From assembly GCA_022497145.1 (NCBI GenBank), contig MU385872.1, positions 124,001 through 188,000 on the forward strand: a stretch of 64,000 nucleotides of DNA, given 5' to 3'. The notes beneath the pieces are model-generated. The model worked only from the letters and a program-made list of their open reading frames with translations, was not told where the DNA came from and did no database searches. The position numbers and the translations under genes are program-made. Of this stretch, positions 1 through 11,421 are shown in pieces. Positions within the stretch are counted from its first letter, which is position 1, and every line of letters starts with the position of its first letter. This DNA comes from Rostrohypoxylon terebratum. Taxonomy: Eukaryota > Ascomycota > Sordariomycetes > Xylariales > Hypoxylaceae.

Positions 1-3000
1 TGCGTATTTGTGGCCATCATGCCATCGCGCATTGTCTTGCTCGCCGAGTGGTGTCTTAGGTGTCTTAGGAGGGGCTATGATGTCGGGTGGGAAATAATAC
101 TTATAATTATCGAAAAGCGCATCTTGATGACGGTTCTGCATTGCTGCAGCAAAACGACATTGTGCGCGTTAACGCCAACAACATTTGAGTATACAATGAG
201 CTATTCAAGTGCGCTCGTTGAACGTCTTGAATTCCATGTCGTAGATGCTAAGAAATGAAAGGGTTGACTGCGCCTCTGCAAAGAGAAAAGAAATCAATAG
301 GGGGAGGAACAAACTACATATACGTATAACGAGGCTATATACGTATATATGAATAGAGCATAACAAGATGCAATTGTGCCAGATATGACTAATTGCGATG
401 TAACTACACAGTATTTCACTATGGTACGTTTGGTAGAACAAATATTATGAACAAAAATCTGCCTTGTAATTATTGCAATATATTAACCCTTACTATCAGG
501 TTCTTGTCATTGCTCGACTGAATAAGGAATCCTTTAACAACACACCTCGAAAGTAAATCAATATATATCGTTGAGCAGTTAATAGCTATATGTTACATGT
601 ATGTCCATCCTTAAATGTGGGATGGTGAGAGCCGCTAGTCCTATGGTGAAGTGGCCATACGGTATAATGAAATATACAATATGAAGTATACTAGTATCAG
701 GTATCTATGGCCAGACCCGCTACCCGCCAGCCTGTTAAATAGAAAGAAAGAGATTAACCTCTAGAGCTGCTAGCTCTTGGGAGCTGAGTCTGATCAAATG
801 TGCTCACTGTGATGCGATGTTGAACTTGAATTTTTTAGTCAATTTCATGCTGATTAGCGATAAGACAATCAGAGATTTCCCAACACGATGTAGGATTTCG
901 AACCCTGTCCTTGCGATCTAACCCCTGGAACACATCTCGATACCCATGCCGAAGAAACAAACTCTCTCATGTCAGTGCGCTTCCAGAACATCGATTATCT
1001 ACTATGGCAGTCTCATATTCGACCCTTCGACCCCACGCCAATACTTAATTCACTGGTCAATATAAAGCGCAAGAAAATTAACCAAAAAGAAAGGCTAGAC
1101 TGAGAAATTGTACACCGGTCGAAGGTGCCCAACGATGGATGACGCTGTGTGACTGTGGCTGTCATATTGATCGCCGGCACTGATTTCTAAAGAGATCATC
1201 ACGCTACTAACATGCGTACATAGTAGATAGGGTAGATAGGTACCTACCTACATACTTGCAATCTCCAGCTATGAACTACTAGAATTGTTAGAATTGTTAG
1301 AGATATGTTCTCCCGCGCCAAAAATTACATCCATATTCCAAGTCATGTTCTTTGATATTATCAAGGCTTAGGTTAGATGTCTAGGTTAAATGCTAGTTTC
1401 ATAACAATCTGTCAGCATGGACCTATTATTACAGAATCAGCAGCCCAGTACGCTACCATATTAGCTATAGCCAGCACGAAGTCCAAGAATTTTTAAATGC
1501 TACATCTAATTGCGGTGGCTGCCGACAACTCTACTTGATGTACGTCGTAACCCATCCACCAAGTTCGATACATCTAATATGAGAAAATATTCAAATTCAA
1601 GTATCTTTGAATTGAAAATTAGCAATCCAAAGATCATTGATCATATTGGGCAGGTTTCGTACATAGCTTGAGTATCGATTTTCGCTGCGTGGTGGCGATC
1701 GGGTGAAAACACCAACAGACCAACCCAGCCTCCAATATTCTGACCAGTTGCCCGCGCCACATTCAGTAACCAAAGGATATTCTTTGAATAGCATCTGTAT
1801 AGCATTGTCTATCAATTGCTAGCAACAAAACATCCAAAACTTTTGTCTCTTTTTTGGCGGGATTCTATAGCAAGTTGCTGACCAAGTCTACCTACAAGTA
1901 TGGGTACCTGGATATGCCATCATATCGTCAGCTGAACCATGTCAACTGCCCCTCATTCAACTCTGCCCCGCGTTCTCACCAAACTAGATGAGACTGGCTT
2001 ACTTAGTCTCACACTCAAGTGAGGCAGGAACGAAAATGCTAGTACCTAGGATATGTTCATGTAATTTCTAGGCTCACAGGCTGCAGTCTCTTTGTCCACC
2101 ATTGAAATACTCTTTGGATTATATTCCCTAGTCAAACATTACAAGAATGCTTCCCACGTACTCATGTGAGTCAAAACACCTTCACACGATCACGTCAAGC
2201 AACTACGCAATTTGAGACCATTGACATGAAACAAACTATATGGTACCTGCCGTATATTCTTTTGTCATTTTCCCTAGCTAAGTTCGGCGCTAGGTTCGGC
2301 ACGAAACGTTAAAGCCAAAAGTTTTGGTTTGTGGGCAGTACCTAGTATGTACCCAGGACCTACTACTAGGTAGGTAGCAGGTAGGTAGACACAAGGTCGA
2401 GGCCATTCACAGTCCTAGAGCTACGCAACGAAACAGACAATCTCAGAGCAAAATACGGATGAAGGCTAAAGGAAAAGAAAAGCACAAAAAACTCTACATG
2501 ACCTGGGAACTTAGGACGTCATGCTGGCGTCTAGGTTTTTTGTGATTTGGTTCTAGATCCTGGCAGGTGCGTAGACGATATGGGAACCATTGGTGTAAAT
2601 TAAACAGTACTATTTTCAATATCGTCTAGGTGTATAGTGTGTGGAATAGTTGCTATTCCTGTCTAATAGGCACCTTAAGAGAATCGGAAATAGCGATTCT
2701 TGTATTGGGGTCCCCGGGTCCACATCATATGCAAGAAGACCCTCTACTGACTCACAGGTGTGAAGAAAAGGCAGGTTCGAGTTTGGACGATGCTTCCTGT
2801 TTACAGTGCCCTGAGGTATAAGCGCCTTTCTAAGGGGGAACCACGGCTGCTCATTGGTCAGCCATATCATATCCATATGGACAGTAGTTCATCTCCTGCC
2901 GTTTATTGCCCCTGGTGCCCCTGGTGCCCCTACCCTCTCCCCTAGCTACTCTCCTACTACGCTCCCACTACACAAAGTCTAGCGACCGCCCATTTGTAAT

Positions 3001-3619
3001 ATTTCCCTTGAGAAATTATCACGCTTCACACAAACATAGCATCATCCCATTCAATATCTCCTCTGACTAGGTGTATTTCTTTCTTTCATCCTTAGGAATT
3101 ACCCTCAACCATTTTGTTGCTTAGCTTACCTAGATTCCATCTGGGTGGGTTTGTGCTATCTCAGCAATCTTGGAACTTGACTCGACATTCATGACATGTC
3201 TACTATTAAACAAGAAATCATGTCCCGTCTGTTGCGCAAGCCGAGCACATAAAAGAGCATACCTTCCCGCGCTTTCCTAGGAGTTTCCTCCATCTCCTAC
3301 ATCCTCTAGAATGTTACGAACTTCATGATTTACCTGTCGCTTTCCTTCCCTTGTACTCTAGCCTCAAGCGTATTGAAGAATTAACAACTCTCTTCTTCTC
3401 CATTCTACTCTATTGTCTACTGGTTAAATGATCAAATTGATATCTCAACTATCGTTCGTCCGCCTATCATTAGACTAGTCAGTACGTTAAGAGCTTGTTA
3501 GTTAACTGTGCAGTTAATACTGACATGGATCGATTAGAAAACCTACCCGCCTCTTGCCGCTTCCTTTTACCATTTGCTCTTTATCGCTCAAACGACCTCT
3601 CTTTGGTACCTAACTAGAG
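1..3619. other. Intergenic region, no gene recognised
   Basis: I see no convincing coding sequence. The longest open frames are under 90 codons, lack recognisable motifs and overlap on both strands. The stretch is moderately AT-rich and carries several copies of the TAGGTAGGTA / TACCTACCTA type motif that recurs in other intergenic parts of the window (for example around 1228-1252 and 2340-2390). No tRNA or long repeat was recognised. Confidence 0.6.
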
Positions 3620-4725
3620 ATGACCACTAACCACCAAATCCTGCCGGCGAACAATCGATTGTTTTTTCACCAATTCTCTAAAATGCCTGGTGAACTTCAG
3701 TTAGAGGTATGGGAGGTGGGTTGACTTTATTGAAACAAAACTGACCACTTTGGCAAACTAAATATGTGTAGACATGATGCTAACTGATTTGAAACAATGA
3801 CAGAACGCAACTCCCGAACCCAAGGCTGGATTCATTCTCCTATCCGACTCTGTTAAAATCCTCCAGGCACCCCCGGCCATGGCACATGCGTGCAAGACGT
3901 CTCGAGACGTCGTTCTGAAGTCGGGTGGTATGTATGAACTCAGTGATGGAGACATGACTTGGTTTCACGCTGAAACCGATTTTCTCCTTTGGGGCGGCGG
4001 TACCCTCGGTTGTAAGTTTACGCCTCTTCTCTTACTTGCCTTGGAACTTTTCCATAGGCTACCTTGTCATATCCATTGGAGTATAATAGCTAACATTTAC
4101 AATTATAGTGGGAGAACTTGCGCCGGCGATCCGAAACATTGTAATCCCTCGCCGTATCCTCAATGCCTATTTCATGGCTTGCGAGACTTTCGAGCGTCTG
4201 CTTGCCGATTCCGAATTGACCGGCATACAAAACATTTATGTAAACCTGGAGGAGGAATTCACCTTTGTTGGCAAGCAATGGAATCCTCAGATAGGATCTG
4301 AGTTGTTCAACTCTGAGTCAAACACGGTCGTCGTTCCGGACCTCAACATATACAACGACAGCATGGATCGTATCGATCGCGTTGTCCCCATGCTCCCACA
4401 GCGCCTTGCCGATCATTGGCAACAACACAAGGGAATCACATTCAACGATGATGAGGAGCATTGGTGGGTAGTCTTGGGTGGAGAGATTATGCACGCATAC
4501 CTTTCAACCATAGCCCGGTTATGTGAGGAAATAACAGAGGAGCAATACGACGAGTTTGAAGCGGGAACCTTGATGCACCCAAGTGGCGAAATCTCGTGGT
4601 GGGACTTCCTGTTCGAGAAGGCTCCTTACATCTTGCCCACCCAAATCTTTGCGAGAACTACAGAGCGCGAGAAAGTTGAGGGACATATCGAGAATGGGGA
4701 TGACCCAATGCCCTCGAAGCTTTAG
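3620..4725 (+). CDS. 2EXR domain-containing protein
   Basis: Three exons fit: 3620-3715, 3804-4011 and 4109-4725, giving about 306 residues. Exon 1 begins at an ATG whose peptide runs into RLFFHQFSKMPGELQLEVWE, the opening signature of the fungal 2EXR domain (F..F..LP.EL.L.IW). Exon 2 carries the matching second half, AHACKTSRDVVLK and TWFHAETDFLLWGG. Intron 1 has a TGCTAACTGA branch site and a CAG acceptor. Its donor could be GTGGGT at 3716 or GTATGG at 3707; both keep frame and differ by three residues. Intron 2 uses GTAAGT at 4012. The C-terminal exon is acidic and has no motif known to me. 2EXR proteins form large, fast-evolving families in Pezizomycotina with no established biochemical role. 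The family call is firm; the function is unknown. Confidence 0.85.
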
Positions 4726-6446
4726 AGGTCGGAGTACAACAGCGAGAAAAGAAACTTTTATGGGTTTAGTTGAGGGATCTAGATATTCCTAGAGAAGCAA
4801 CCCATGTATTTGCGATGGATTATTTAGCGATTTATAATGTCCATTTAGATATATCATCAATGGAACCCAAAAGAAACGTGTAAAAATATCGAAAGAAGCA
4901 TAGCCTAGAACCTTGTGATATGTTAGGGGACACTCGAAGAGCCCGATATACTATCTTCAATGCGAATAATGCAGCTTCGTCTTGCAAAACCTCAGATATA
5001 CATGAATCTTTATTTCAGTATCCACTTGGCGGAAGCCAACGGTTAGTTGCGTTCTAATTATCACGGTTTCCTAATTAGGCCCCTGAGCCCAGATATCAGA
5101 AATGTGATTGGACAATGAGCCGTACCACTCCCCCGGTGCGACGACACGACGTAGGATCATGTAATTCCCGACAAGCTACAAAATTGCGAGCTTCCATACA
5201 AGGCCCAATGTCCAGTATGGTTAGATATTACCAAATCTCTATCATAGTATGGCACCAAGCCCTCGGTCAAAAGTTTGACCGTGTGTTGGTGGATCAAAAC
5301 TGGATATAAACCAATGAGCTCCCGCCTCTGTAGCTCTGTAGCTCTAGTGGCCATGAGGCCTAAGCCGTAGCGGATATGTATTGAACGGGTCCGTGTATTG
5401 AAATATGGCGGGCGGGTAGATCACCATGTGGTGACACAGTATATGTCTACTGTGGATTGCAAAACTTGTGGAGAACATTTTGCACATGACAAGGCCAAGA
5501 ATCATGTCGAGGGAACATGACTATGTAGCCACTAATAATGTTTGACAGTATTTTGGGATGGAAAGAGGGAGACAAGCTTTCGAGATCTGATCTTAATGCT
5601 AGCTTGAGTAGCGTTGACTGACTGCAGTAAGAATTATGTCAGGTACACAGCCCTGATCTTGAGATAGTGAGACCTGAGATCCAGCCGTCATATTCAAAGT
5701 GATAGGCAATTTGCCCACCTGTTGCCTAGTACCTGTGTACGCGATGTCATTTTCTTACTTCAAATTTAAAAATAGGTACCTTGCAAGCTTCACCATAAGA
5801 ACTTTCGTTTGTCGTTTGCACACGTTGGCAACCTTCTCTGTGTCGTGTTTTTGCGATGTACGGAATTAGACCCTGTAATTCAGAGCTTGTAGGTGTTAAA
5901 TTACACTTAGGAAAATTAAACCTGGTTTCAACAGCCAGGGCTAATGGTTCTTTCTATATGACTACCTAGCTACATAGAATGATTTCTAGAAATCAATAGC
6001 TTTGATATGCTGAGAGCCACCATATATTGTTCCCGACATCGGGTAGCGAAAATCTTGTGCAAAGTTGCTCTATAGGACTGATACAATCTCCTTAGAGAGG
6101 AGAATTTGGCGGCAGATGACAGCGCGAAAAAGTGGCTGTGGCATCCATTAATCTAGACCTTCCAGGTTGACATGCGTAGGGCGTGCAGGGGCCGGCGTCA
6201 TCGCTAACAATCACCTTTAGAGGTAATGCAGTCACTAAAGGTCCCGAAAATCGGGCTAGCCCCAGTAACGCTGGAGTTTGTCACTTCAAACGGGGTTTAT
6301 AGAATTGTAGGATCTGACGATTCCGGGATTATATAAAGTATAGGAAACCCTCAAGACTTTTTTGGGGAGTTTAACCCAAGTATAGTAGATTAGAAGATAC
6401 TTGTCACGGCTTTCATCTTTTCGCCACATCAACACAATTCAACACA
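4726..6446. other. Intergenic region, no gene recognised
   Basis: About 1.7 kb between the 2EXR gene and the GNAT gene. Only short, motif-free frames occur. The right end should hold the promoter of the GNAT gene, including the TATA element listed separately. Confidence 0.6.
6330..6338 (+). promoter_or_regulatory. TATA-box-like element upstream of the GNAT gene
   Basis: TATATAAAG lies about 109 nt before the ATG at 6447, a plausible core-promoter distance for a fungal gene. The spacing and match are visible. Promoter activity is inferred. Confidence 0.5.
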
Positions 6447-7037
6447 ATGGCAGCAAAGGTTGTTTCCCCTCTTACGAAATCCACTGGGTCGCTTAGGCTA
6501 GCGGACGAGGTGACCATCGGCGAAGCTTTGGTATCAGATGCAGCGGTCATCGCTCTGATCGGAGCTAACACATTTACAACCACCTTCGGACACTCAGTGC
6601 CGGAGAACGACCTCGCTGACTTCTTAGCAGCAACATACTCAGAAAAGGTCGTCAAAGCGGAGATCCTAAGCGCCCGAGAAAACAACGTCACCACCTTCGT
6701 CGCGCGCAACAAGGCGGGGGTCGTGCTAGGCTTCGTCCAGCTCGTCCGCAAACTCTCGGATCCGTGCTTAGAAGGTGATGCGTCATCGCACGCGGAACTC
6801 AGGAGGCTTTACGTCGATGTATCTACGCAGGGCTTGGGCGTCGGAAGCAAGCTCATCGCAACCGTTGAGGAAATGGCCAAGGCGGAGGGGTTCGAGCAGC
6901 TCTGGCTTACTGTCTGGGAGGAAAATCATAGGTCCCAGCAGCTTTACCAGAGGCTTGGCTACGTGAAGAAGGGCGAAACGGAGTTCGCTACAGGGGGTTG
7001 TATACAGACGGATTGGGTGCTATCGAAAAGCTTGTGA
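6447..7037 (+). CDS. GNAT-family N-acetyltransferase
   Basis: A single exon encodes 196 residues. The GNAT fold is visible from motif A: ELRRLYVDVSTQGLGVGSKL (about residues 117-136) has the acyl-CoA pyrophosphate-binding pattern Q-G-x-G-x-G-S. It is followed by ATVEEMAKAEGFEQLWLTVW and motif B, NHRSQQLYQRLGYVKKGE (about 160-177). The protein should transfer an acetyl group from acetyl-CoA to an amine, but the substrate cannot be read from the sequence. The length fits small soluble GNATs of the RimI-like type, and no targeting signal is seen. The ATG at 6447 opens the frame after a TATA-like box. The MITE-like element starts about 75 bp past the stop codon, so it may lie in the 3' UTR. Confidence 0.9.
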   Translation: MAAKVVSPLTKSTGSLRLADEVTIGEALVSDAAVIALIGANTFTTTFGHSVPENDLADFLAATYSEKVVKAEILSARENNVTTFVARNKAGVVLGFVQLVRKLSDPCLEGDASSHAELRRLYVDVSTQGLGVGSKLIATVEEMAKAEGFEQLWLTVWEENHRSQQLYQRLGYVKKGETEFATGGCIQTDWVLSKSL

Positions 7038-7111
7038 TCCCTGCTTTGTCTTTTTAGTGCCAGATTTGATTTTGATCGGAGTTTGGGGTTTAGATTTTGT
7101 AGGGGATGGGG

Positions 7112-7371
7112 CAGCCGGAATCGAATGAAGATGGCGCAATCTTGGCAAAGCTAACTTAAGCATAACATAGGTAAAATCTTACGATAAAGCAGCAAAATAA
7201 TGAATAATTAATTCGAAAAAAATAGATACAGAATACGCAACTTCTGAGCTTTATGATAATTCATTTTTAAGAATTTTAAGTATTATTTCAGGTTGTTATT
7301 CTGGTGGTTAGTTGTAGAGTACTTAAAAATGAGAATGCCAAGACTGCGCAGTCTTCATTCGATTCCGGCTG
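7112..7371. mobile_element. MITE-like element with ~36 bp terminal inverted repeats
   Basis: The left end (7112-7147) and right end (7336-7371) are inverted copies of about 36 bp with three mismatches. The outermost sequence is CAGCCGGAATCGAATGAAGA. The 260 bp unit has an AT-rich core and no coding potential, as expected for a non-autonomous DNA transposon. I see no clean target-site duplication; TGGGG against TGGTG is only an imperfect match. A chance hairpin is unlikely at this arm length. No second copy was noticed in the window. Confidence 0.65.
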
Positions 7372-7907
7372 TGGTGGTGTGTTTTAGGAAGAAGGAGCGC
7401 TGGTGGTGCGCTGGTGGTGCGCTATATTAGACGCTATGTCGGCATTTCTTAGCGGGTGGTCTGTCGATGGCGGGGTGACAGGGTGATAGATCCTAGCGCA
7501 TACCAACGCCTGCGCACCTGTAGGTTCAAGGTAAGTTCAAGGAAGGTTGGAGCTGAAAGGGAGAGTTAATAGAGTTACAGCGCACACATAGCGTGTATTA
7601 TCACGTGAATTTCTAGGATGATTCAGTGGCAAGGTGCTCCCCTTCCCCGCTCGCTACTAGGTAGGTATCTCAAGTTACAGCCTTAGAGGGCATCCCTTAT
7701 TCTCCTGAACGTCATTTTCACGCTACAGCACATTCATCAAAGATTGCCCAAGAAGCGCAATTTAACCCCAGGAATTGGAAAAAAGACAGCTGAACAAATA
7801 CACTATTGATACAATAACCGACTACTAAGTAATATCAGAAGAAGCGATAGGTTGCTCTAACCTACCTAATCTCAAGTTTCTTCCTGTACACCAAACAGCA
7901 ATTCAAG
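7372..7907. other. Intergenic region upstream of the HET gene
   Basis: No gene recognised. It contains a short direct repeat of GCGCTGGTGGT at about 7396-7422 and one CTAGGTAGGTA-type motif near 7660. It should include the promoter of the HET-domain gene; no clear TATA box was recognised. Confidence 0.5.
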
Positions 7908-9695
7908 ATGTCTTCAGCGGGCTTAACTGACCCCCTGGAAAACTCCTCAGATACTTGGCTGGAGGAAACCGGGTCATATTTCCAGTATAAGCCTTTGAAA
8001 GGCAATGAGATCAGATTTCTCGAACTTGGGCCAGGACTTTCTTCGGACCCAATACGATGTCGCATCGTCCATATGAAGTACCATGTTCTATATCCATACG
8101 ACGTTCTCTCTTGCGACTGGCGCAGATCGGCAGAATCTCTAGTGCCAATATCCTTGAACGGGCAGACATTTGATGTCCCAGCTGAGGTCTGGGCGGCGCT
8201 GCATAACATCAGATCAGAAACCCAACGACTATTTCTCTGGACAGATTCTATTTGCGTCAATCAGAGATTCGATAGCGAATACCAACATGCCAGCAACGAA
8301 GAAAGGAACAGGCAAATCCTTCATTTACCTACCATCTATAAGGGCGCCTGCCACCTCCTTGTTTGGCTTGGAAATGCAGAGGATAATTCGCATCTTGTAT
8401 TCGACTCTCTCGAAAAGTGTCGTGAGCATTCTCACATTAATTGGTGTCGTTACTCCGGCGAGACGGCAATTGCTTTCCAGAAACTCTCAAGAAGGTCTTG
8501 GTTCTATAGAACACAATCTGCCCAAGAACTTTTGCTGTGTGATAGGCCTACTATTTTGTGTGGTCGTCATCGATGCGAATGGTTGGATTTGGTCAAGGGT
8601 TCAAGCTTCCCTTCGACAAACGATTACTACCATCCGCTAGGGGGTCCTGATGGTCGCACCCACCTATATCACCTCAACCAAATCACTCGCGCTCCATGCA
8701 TAGAATTGACGAAGTTCTTCCTCTGGAATAGACATTGCCGAGCCGACGATCCAAGAGATAAGATACTTGGGGCCTTGTTGAATACCAAGATGCAGTTTGA
8801 CACCCCCGTTAATTATGATCAAGATATCCCCCAGATTTTCCAGAAGTTCACCCAAAAGATTATCGAAACGAAACGAAACCTCGATGTCCTTCACTGGCTG
8901 GGAACGAGTGAGCGCATCGATGGCCTCCCGTCTTGGGTCCCGGACTACAGCATTGTCAACCCGACCGGAACTCTTCCCAGGATATTCGCTATGTCTGCAG
9001 CATACTCTATCCAGTACCCGCTTTCACTACTTTCGGGGTATGCTTTCCGACCTGGAAACATATTGGCACTTCGTGGGCGTTTCGTCGAGAGAGTCACGCA
9101 AGTAGCTGATGAGTTGGTGACACAACACACTACTATCCCGGGGAGTGAGGAGTTCAATTTCGTCATAAGTGGGTGGGAAAATCTTGCATCAACTCTAACT
9201 AACAAGAGATTCCCGCAAACACTTATGGATGCCTTTTCCGATACGCTCATTGGTAAAGATGATGCCGATTTGCAAATCGAGAAAGACAAACGTCCATTTG
9301 TCAGAAAGCAGAGGGGGTTATCCTCTTCAGTGGCGAATAAATTCGCTTGTTGGCGTGCACGCATCAGTGAACCCCAAGTTTCCAATGAAGGGCAACAGCA
9401 GCGCTGGAGAGAATCCCTGGATGCCCATTCAAAGTGGTACACCCGTCACATGGAAGTGACCTGTTACGGTCGTAAGTTTTTCATCACTGATAAGGGGTCT
9501 ATGGGCTTAGCACCACCACGCACGAGAAATGATGACAGCATCGTGTTTTTTCCGGGCGGAAAATACCCCTTCATACTGAGGGCAAAAGACGATGGCACCT
9601 GCGAGTTGATAGGCGACTGCTTTCTTTACGACCTAGACGTGTTCGCGCTATTCCAAGACAAGGAGATCAACACCCAGGAATTTCTACTGTCTTAA
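7908..9695 (+). CDS. Heterokaryon incompatibility (HET) domain protein
   Basis: A single exon encodes 595 residues. The HET domain occupies roughly residues 60-230. Its three conserved blocks are visible: YDVLSCDWR (64-72, the 'Y.ALSY.WG' block), LFLWTDSICVNQ (108-119, the 'LWIDAICINQ' block) and RNRQILHLPTIYKGACHLLVWLG (from 133). The remainder is a long C-terminal region typical of stand-alone HET proteins, with no NACHT, WD40 or ankyrin motif. HET domains are toxic-effector-like modules that trigger programmed cell death in vegetative incompatibility. Whether this copy takes part in incompatibility is inference. It converges on the GLEYA gene (stops 214 bp apart) and lies 1.7 kb from a NACHT gene. 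The ATG at 7908 is the first in frame after a stop. Confidence 0.92.
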   Translation: MSSAGLTDPLENSSDTWLEETGSYFQYKPLKGNEIRFLELGPGLSSDPIRCRIVHMKYHVLYPYDVLSCDWRRSAESLVPISLNGQTFDVPAEVWAALHNIRSETQRLFLWTDSICVNQRFDSEYQHASNEERNRQILHLPTIYKGACHLLVWLGNAEDNSHLVFDSLEKCREHSHINWCRYSGETAIAFQKLSRRSWFYRTQSAQELLLCDRPTILCGRHRCEWLDLVKGSSFPSTNDYYHPLGGPDGRTHLYHLNQITRAPCIELTKFFLWNRHCRADDPRDKILGALLNTKMQFDTPVNYDQDIPQIFQKFTQKIIETKRNLDVLHWLGTSERIDGLPSWVPDYSIVNPTGTLPRIFAMSAAYSIQYPLSLLSGYAFRPGNILALRGRFVERVTQVADELVTQHTTIPGSEEFNFVISGWENLASTLTNKRFPQTLMDAFSDTLIGKDDADLQIEKDKRPFVRKQRGLSSSVANKFACWRARISEPQVSNEGQQQRWRESLDAHSKWYTRHMEVTCYGRKFFITDKGSMGLAPPRTRNDDSIVFFPGGKYPFILRAKDDGTCELIGDCFLYDLDVFALFQDKEINTQEFLLS

Positions 9696-9909
9696 AGCTT
9701 CCTCTATGAGGTTCAATTATGAGTATTATAGTATGAACAAAATGGTAAGTAGAATTGAATTTCCCTGACACCACAACATACAAAAACCATCTCATCATCT
9801 CGTCATCCCTAGACGACTCCCCAGCCAAGTACCACAATCTGAAGCCGCTTTCTCATCGTCCACCCTTGAAAGCAGAGTCCATATCGAGTTTTCCATTTCT
9901 ATTACCACC

Positions 9910-10623
9910 TCATGTCTCTGCGCCAAATTTGGGGAACTGGGGCGCCGAAATCTGGAAGTCGCAAGAGTAGCGGACGATATAATCGCTATCCCGACCGCTC
10001 TGGTGGACGATTACACCGCTCGGGCTAGTGATAGTTAAATTGAACAAACCGCCGTTCTGGCCATTAGCGAAGAAAAATCGCAAGGGATTGAAACTTCCAA
10101 TTCCAAGATCCTTCCGGAAACTAGCAGAGCCATAGTGCGTGTCTCCTTGGAAGCTCCACATGGCCTTTGCATCTCTATTCTCATCGGTCCATCCGGTGTA
10201 AGCAGTCTCGCCAACCCAGGCGAACGCCACATCGTCCACAAACGAGATGTCGAATTGATACGTACCCGCCTCACAGGCATATAGATACGCGTGGTGGTTG
10301 ATAGCGAAATACGTCGCATTGAGCTCCTCGGTTGACCCATAGAAGGACGATGGGTTCGCATTTATGTCGCCAAGTCGCCCGCCGATCGAGGAGGTTACGG
10401 CGGTATACTCTGGCTGCTTAGTCTTGTACGAGTCGGCACTGAAGCCGGGGTACCCTTCGCCGCTGTTGATTAGCGGATTGCTGTAATAGGCCCAATCCCA
10501 ACCAGCGTTGTTGCAGTGCACCGGCTTGGGACAGCTGGGGCAGAAGGTCTCGGGAGGGATGCCGGCCGTGCTCAAAGGCACAGAGGCTAAAAAGAGGGAG
10601 AGGAGTTGGAGGTAGGACTTCAT
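9910..10623 (-). CDS. Secreted GLEYA/PA14-like domain protein
   Basis: A single exon encodes 237 residues if the ATG at 10623-10621 is used. It is preferred over an in-frame start 14 codons upstream because it opens directly onto a signal peptide (MKSYLQLLSLFLASVPLSTA). After CPSC..C, the sequence GWDWAYYSNP (from about residue 41) and the VDDVAFAWVGETAYTGW block (about 129-145) match the GLEYA/PA14 beta-sandwich, including the DD and W.G residues that shape the sugar- and calcium-binding pocket. Proteins of this family bind carbohydrates at the cell surface. Here the domain is almost the whole mature protein, with no Ser/Thr-rich stalk or GPI signal, so it is probably a soluble secreted lectin-like protein. 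The ligand is unknown. Confidence 0.85.
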   Translation of the reverse strand: MKSYLQLLSLFLASVPLSTAGIPPETFCPSCPKPVHCNNAGWDWAYYSNPLINSGEGYPGFSADSYKTKQPEYTAVTSSIGGRLGDINANPSSFYGSTEELNATYFAINHHAYLYACEAGTYQFDISFVDDVAFAWVGETAYTGWTDENRDAKAMWSFQGDTHYGSASFRKDLGIGSFNPLRFFFANGQNGGLFNLTITSPSGVIVHQSGRDSDYIVRYSCDFQISAPQFPKFGAET

Positions 10624-11421
10624 GTTGTTGCTGAGGGTGTTAGAGATAGTTGGAACGTTTTGCAAGGCGTGTTTTTCGTTAAGATGTAGGGAATGCGTGA
10701 AAGCTGATGAAAAGGCATGATATGATCTGGGATTTCTGCTCGTTTATGTAGTAGAGCTCCTCACTGCAATAAATCTCGCCTTCTTGTCTATTCTCTCTGC
10801 TCTCGTTATTATTTCGTATACTGGGCGGCCATTTGGCCGCGCTTACACGTGCAAGGGAGCAATAGCATCATGGGCATTCTTGAGATGACCGAGTTCGTTT
10901 GGCAAAGTGAGATCTTCGTCAATAATAAAATATCCCGAACGCAGAGACCATCAATTCGGAATGTTCAGCTAAGTACTATCGGAGTCCTACGTCGCTATTC
11001 TACATTGAAGCCATCACGATGCACTTCGAGGCGTAGAATGTCAAGTCCTGGGTCTTGGCGCGGGAAGCCACGGCTTACCCGTTTGGTCGTGCCAATCTCG
11101 AAATCAATTGCTGGATGTCATCAAGGTCGTATTTCAGCTTGTCGGGGAGATGCGTGTGTCCCTTGGGAGAATAGAGGCGCTGGGTTTTCAGCTGTGGTGT
11201 GACGCAATTGCATTTCTGGGAGATTACCTATACAGCAGTATAAGTCAGCTGGGGTCCTATCGCCAATGGCGATGCAGAGTTGCCTTAGTCGAGTGTATTC
11301 GATATATTGAATGCGACGGTACTTGAATACAGATGAAGCGATTTAAATGCAGAAACCATTATTATCTTAGGTGGCCTTAGACTAGAGCGCTTAAGCCGTA
11401 AAAAAACAGGCGTGGCCCGTT
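10624..11421. other. Intergenic region between GLEYA and STAND genes
   Basis: About 800 bp. It should hold the GLEYA promoter on its left and the 3' UTR of the STAND gene on its right. The forward open frames here have no recognisable motif and I do not call them genes. Confidence 0.5.

Noticed and set aside
880..935. B-box-like GGGTTCGAAATCC on the minus strand, possible tRNA
   Set aside because: The T-arm pairs poorly and no A box or acceptor stem can be built at the right distances.
8945..9442. 165-codon reverse frame inside the HET gene
   Set aside because: Shadow of the HET coding sequence, with no motifs of its own.
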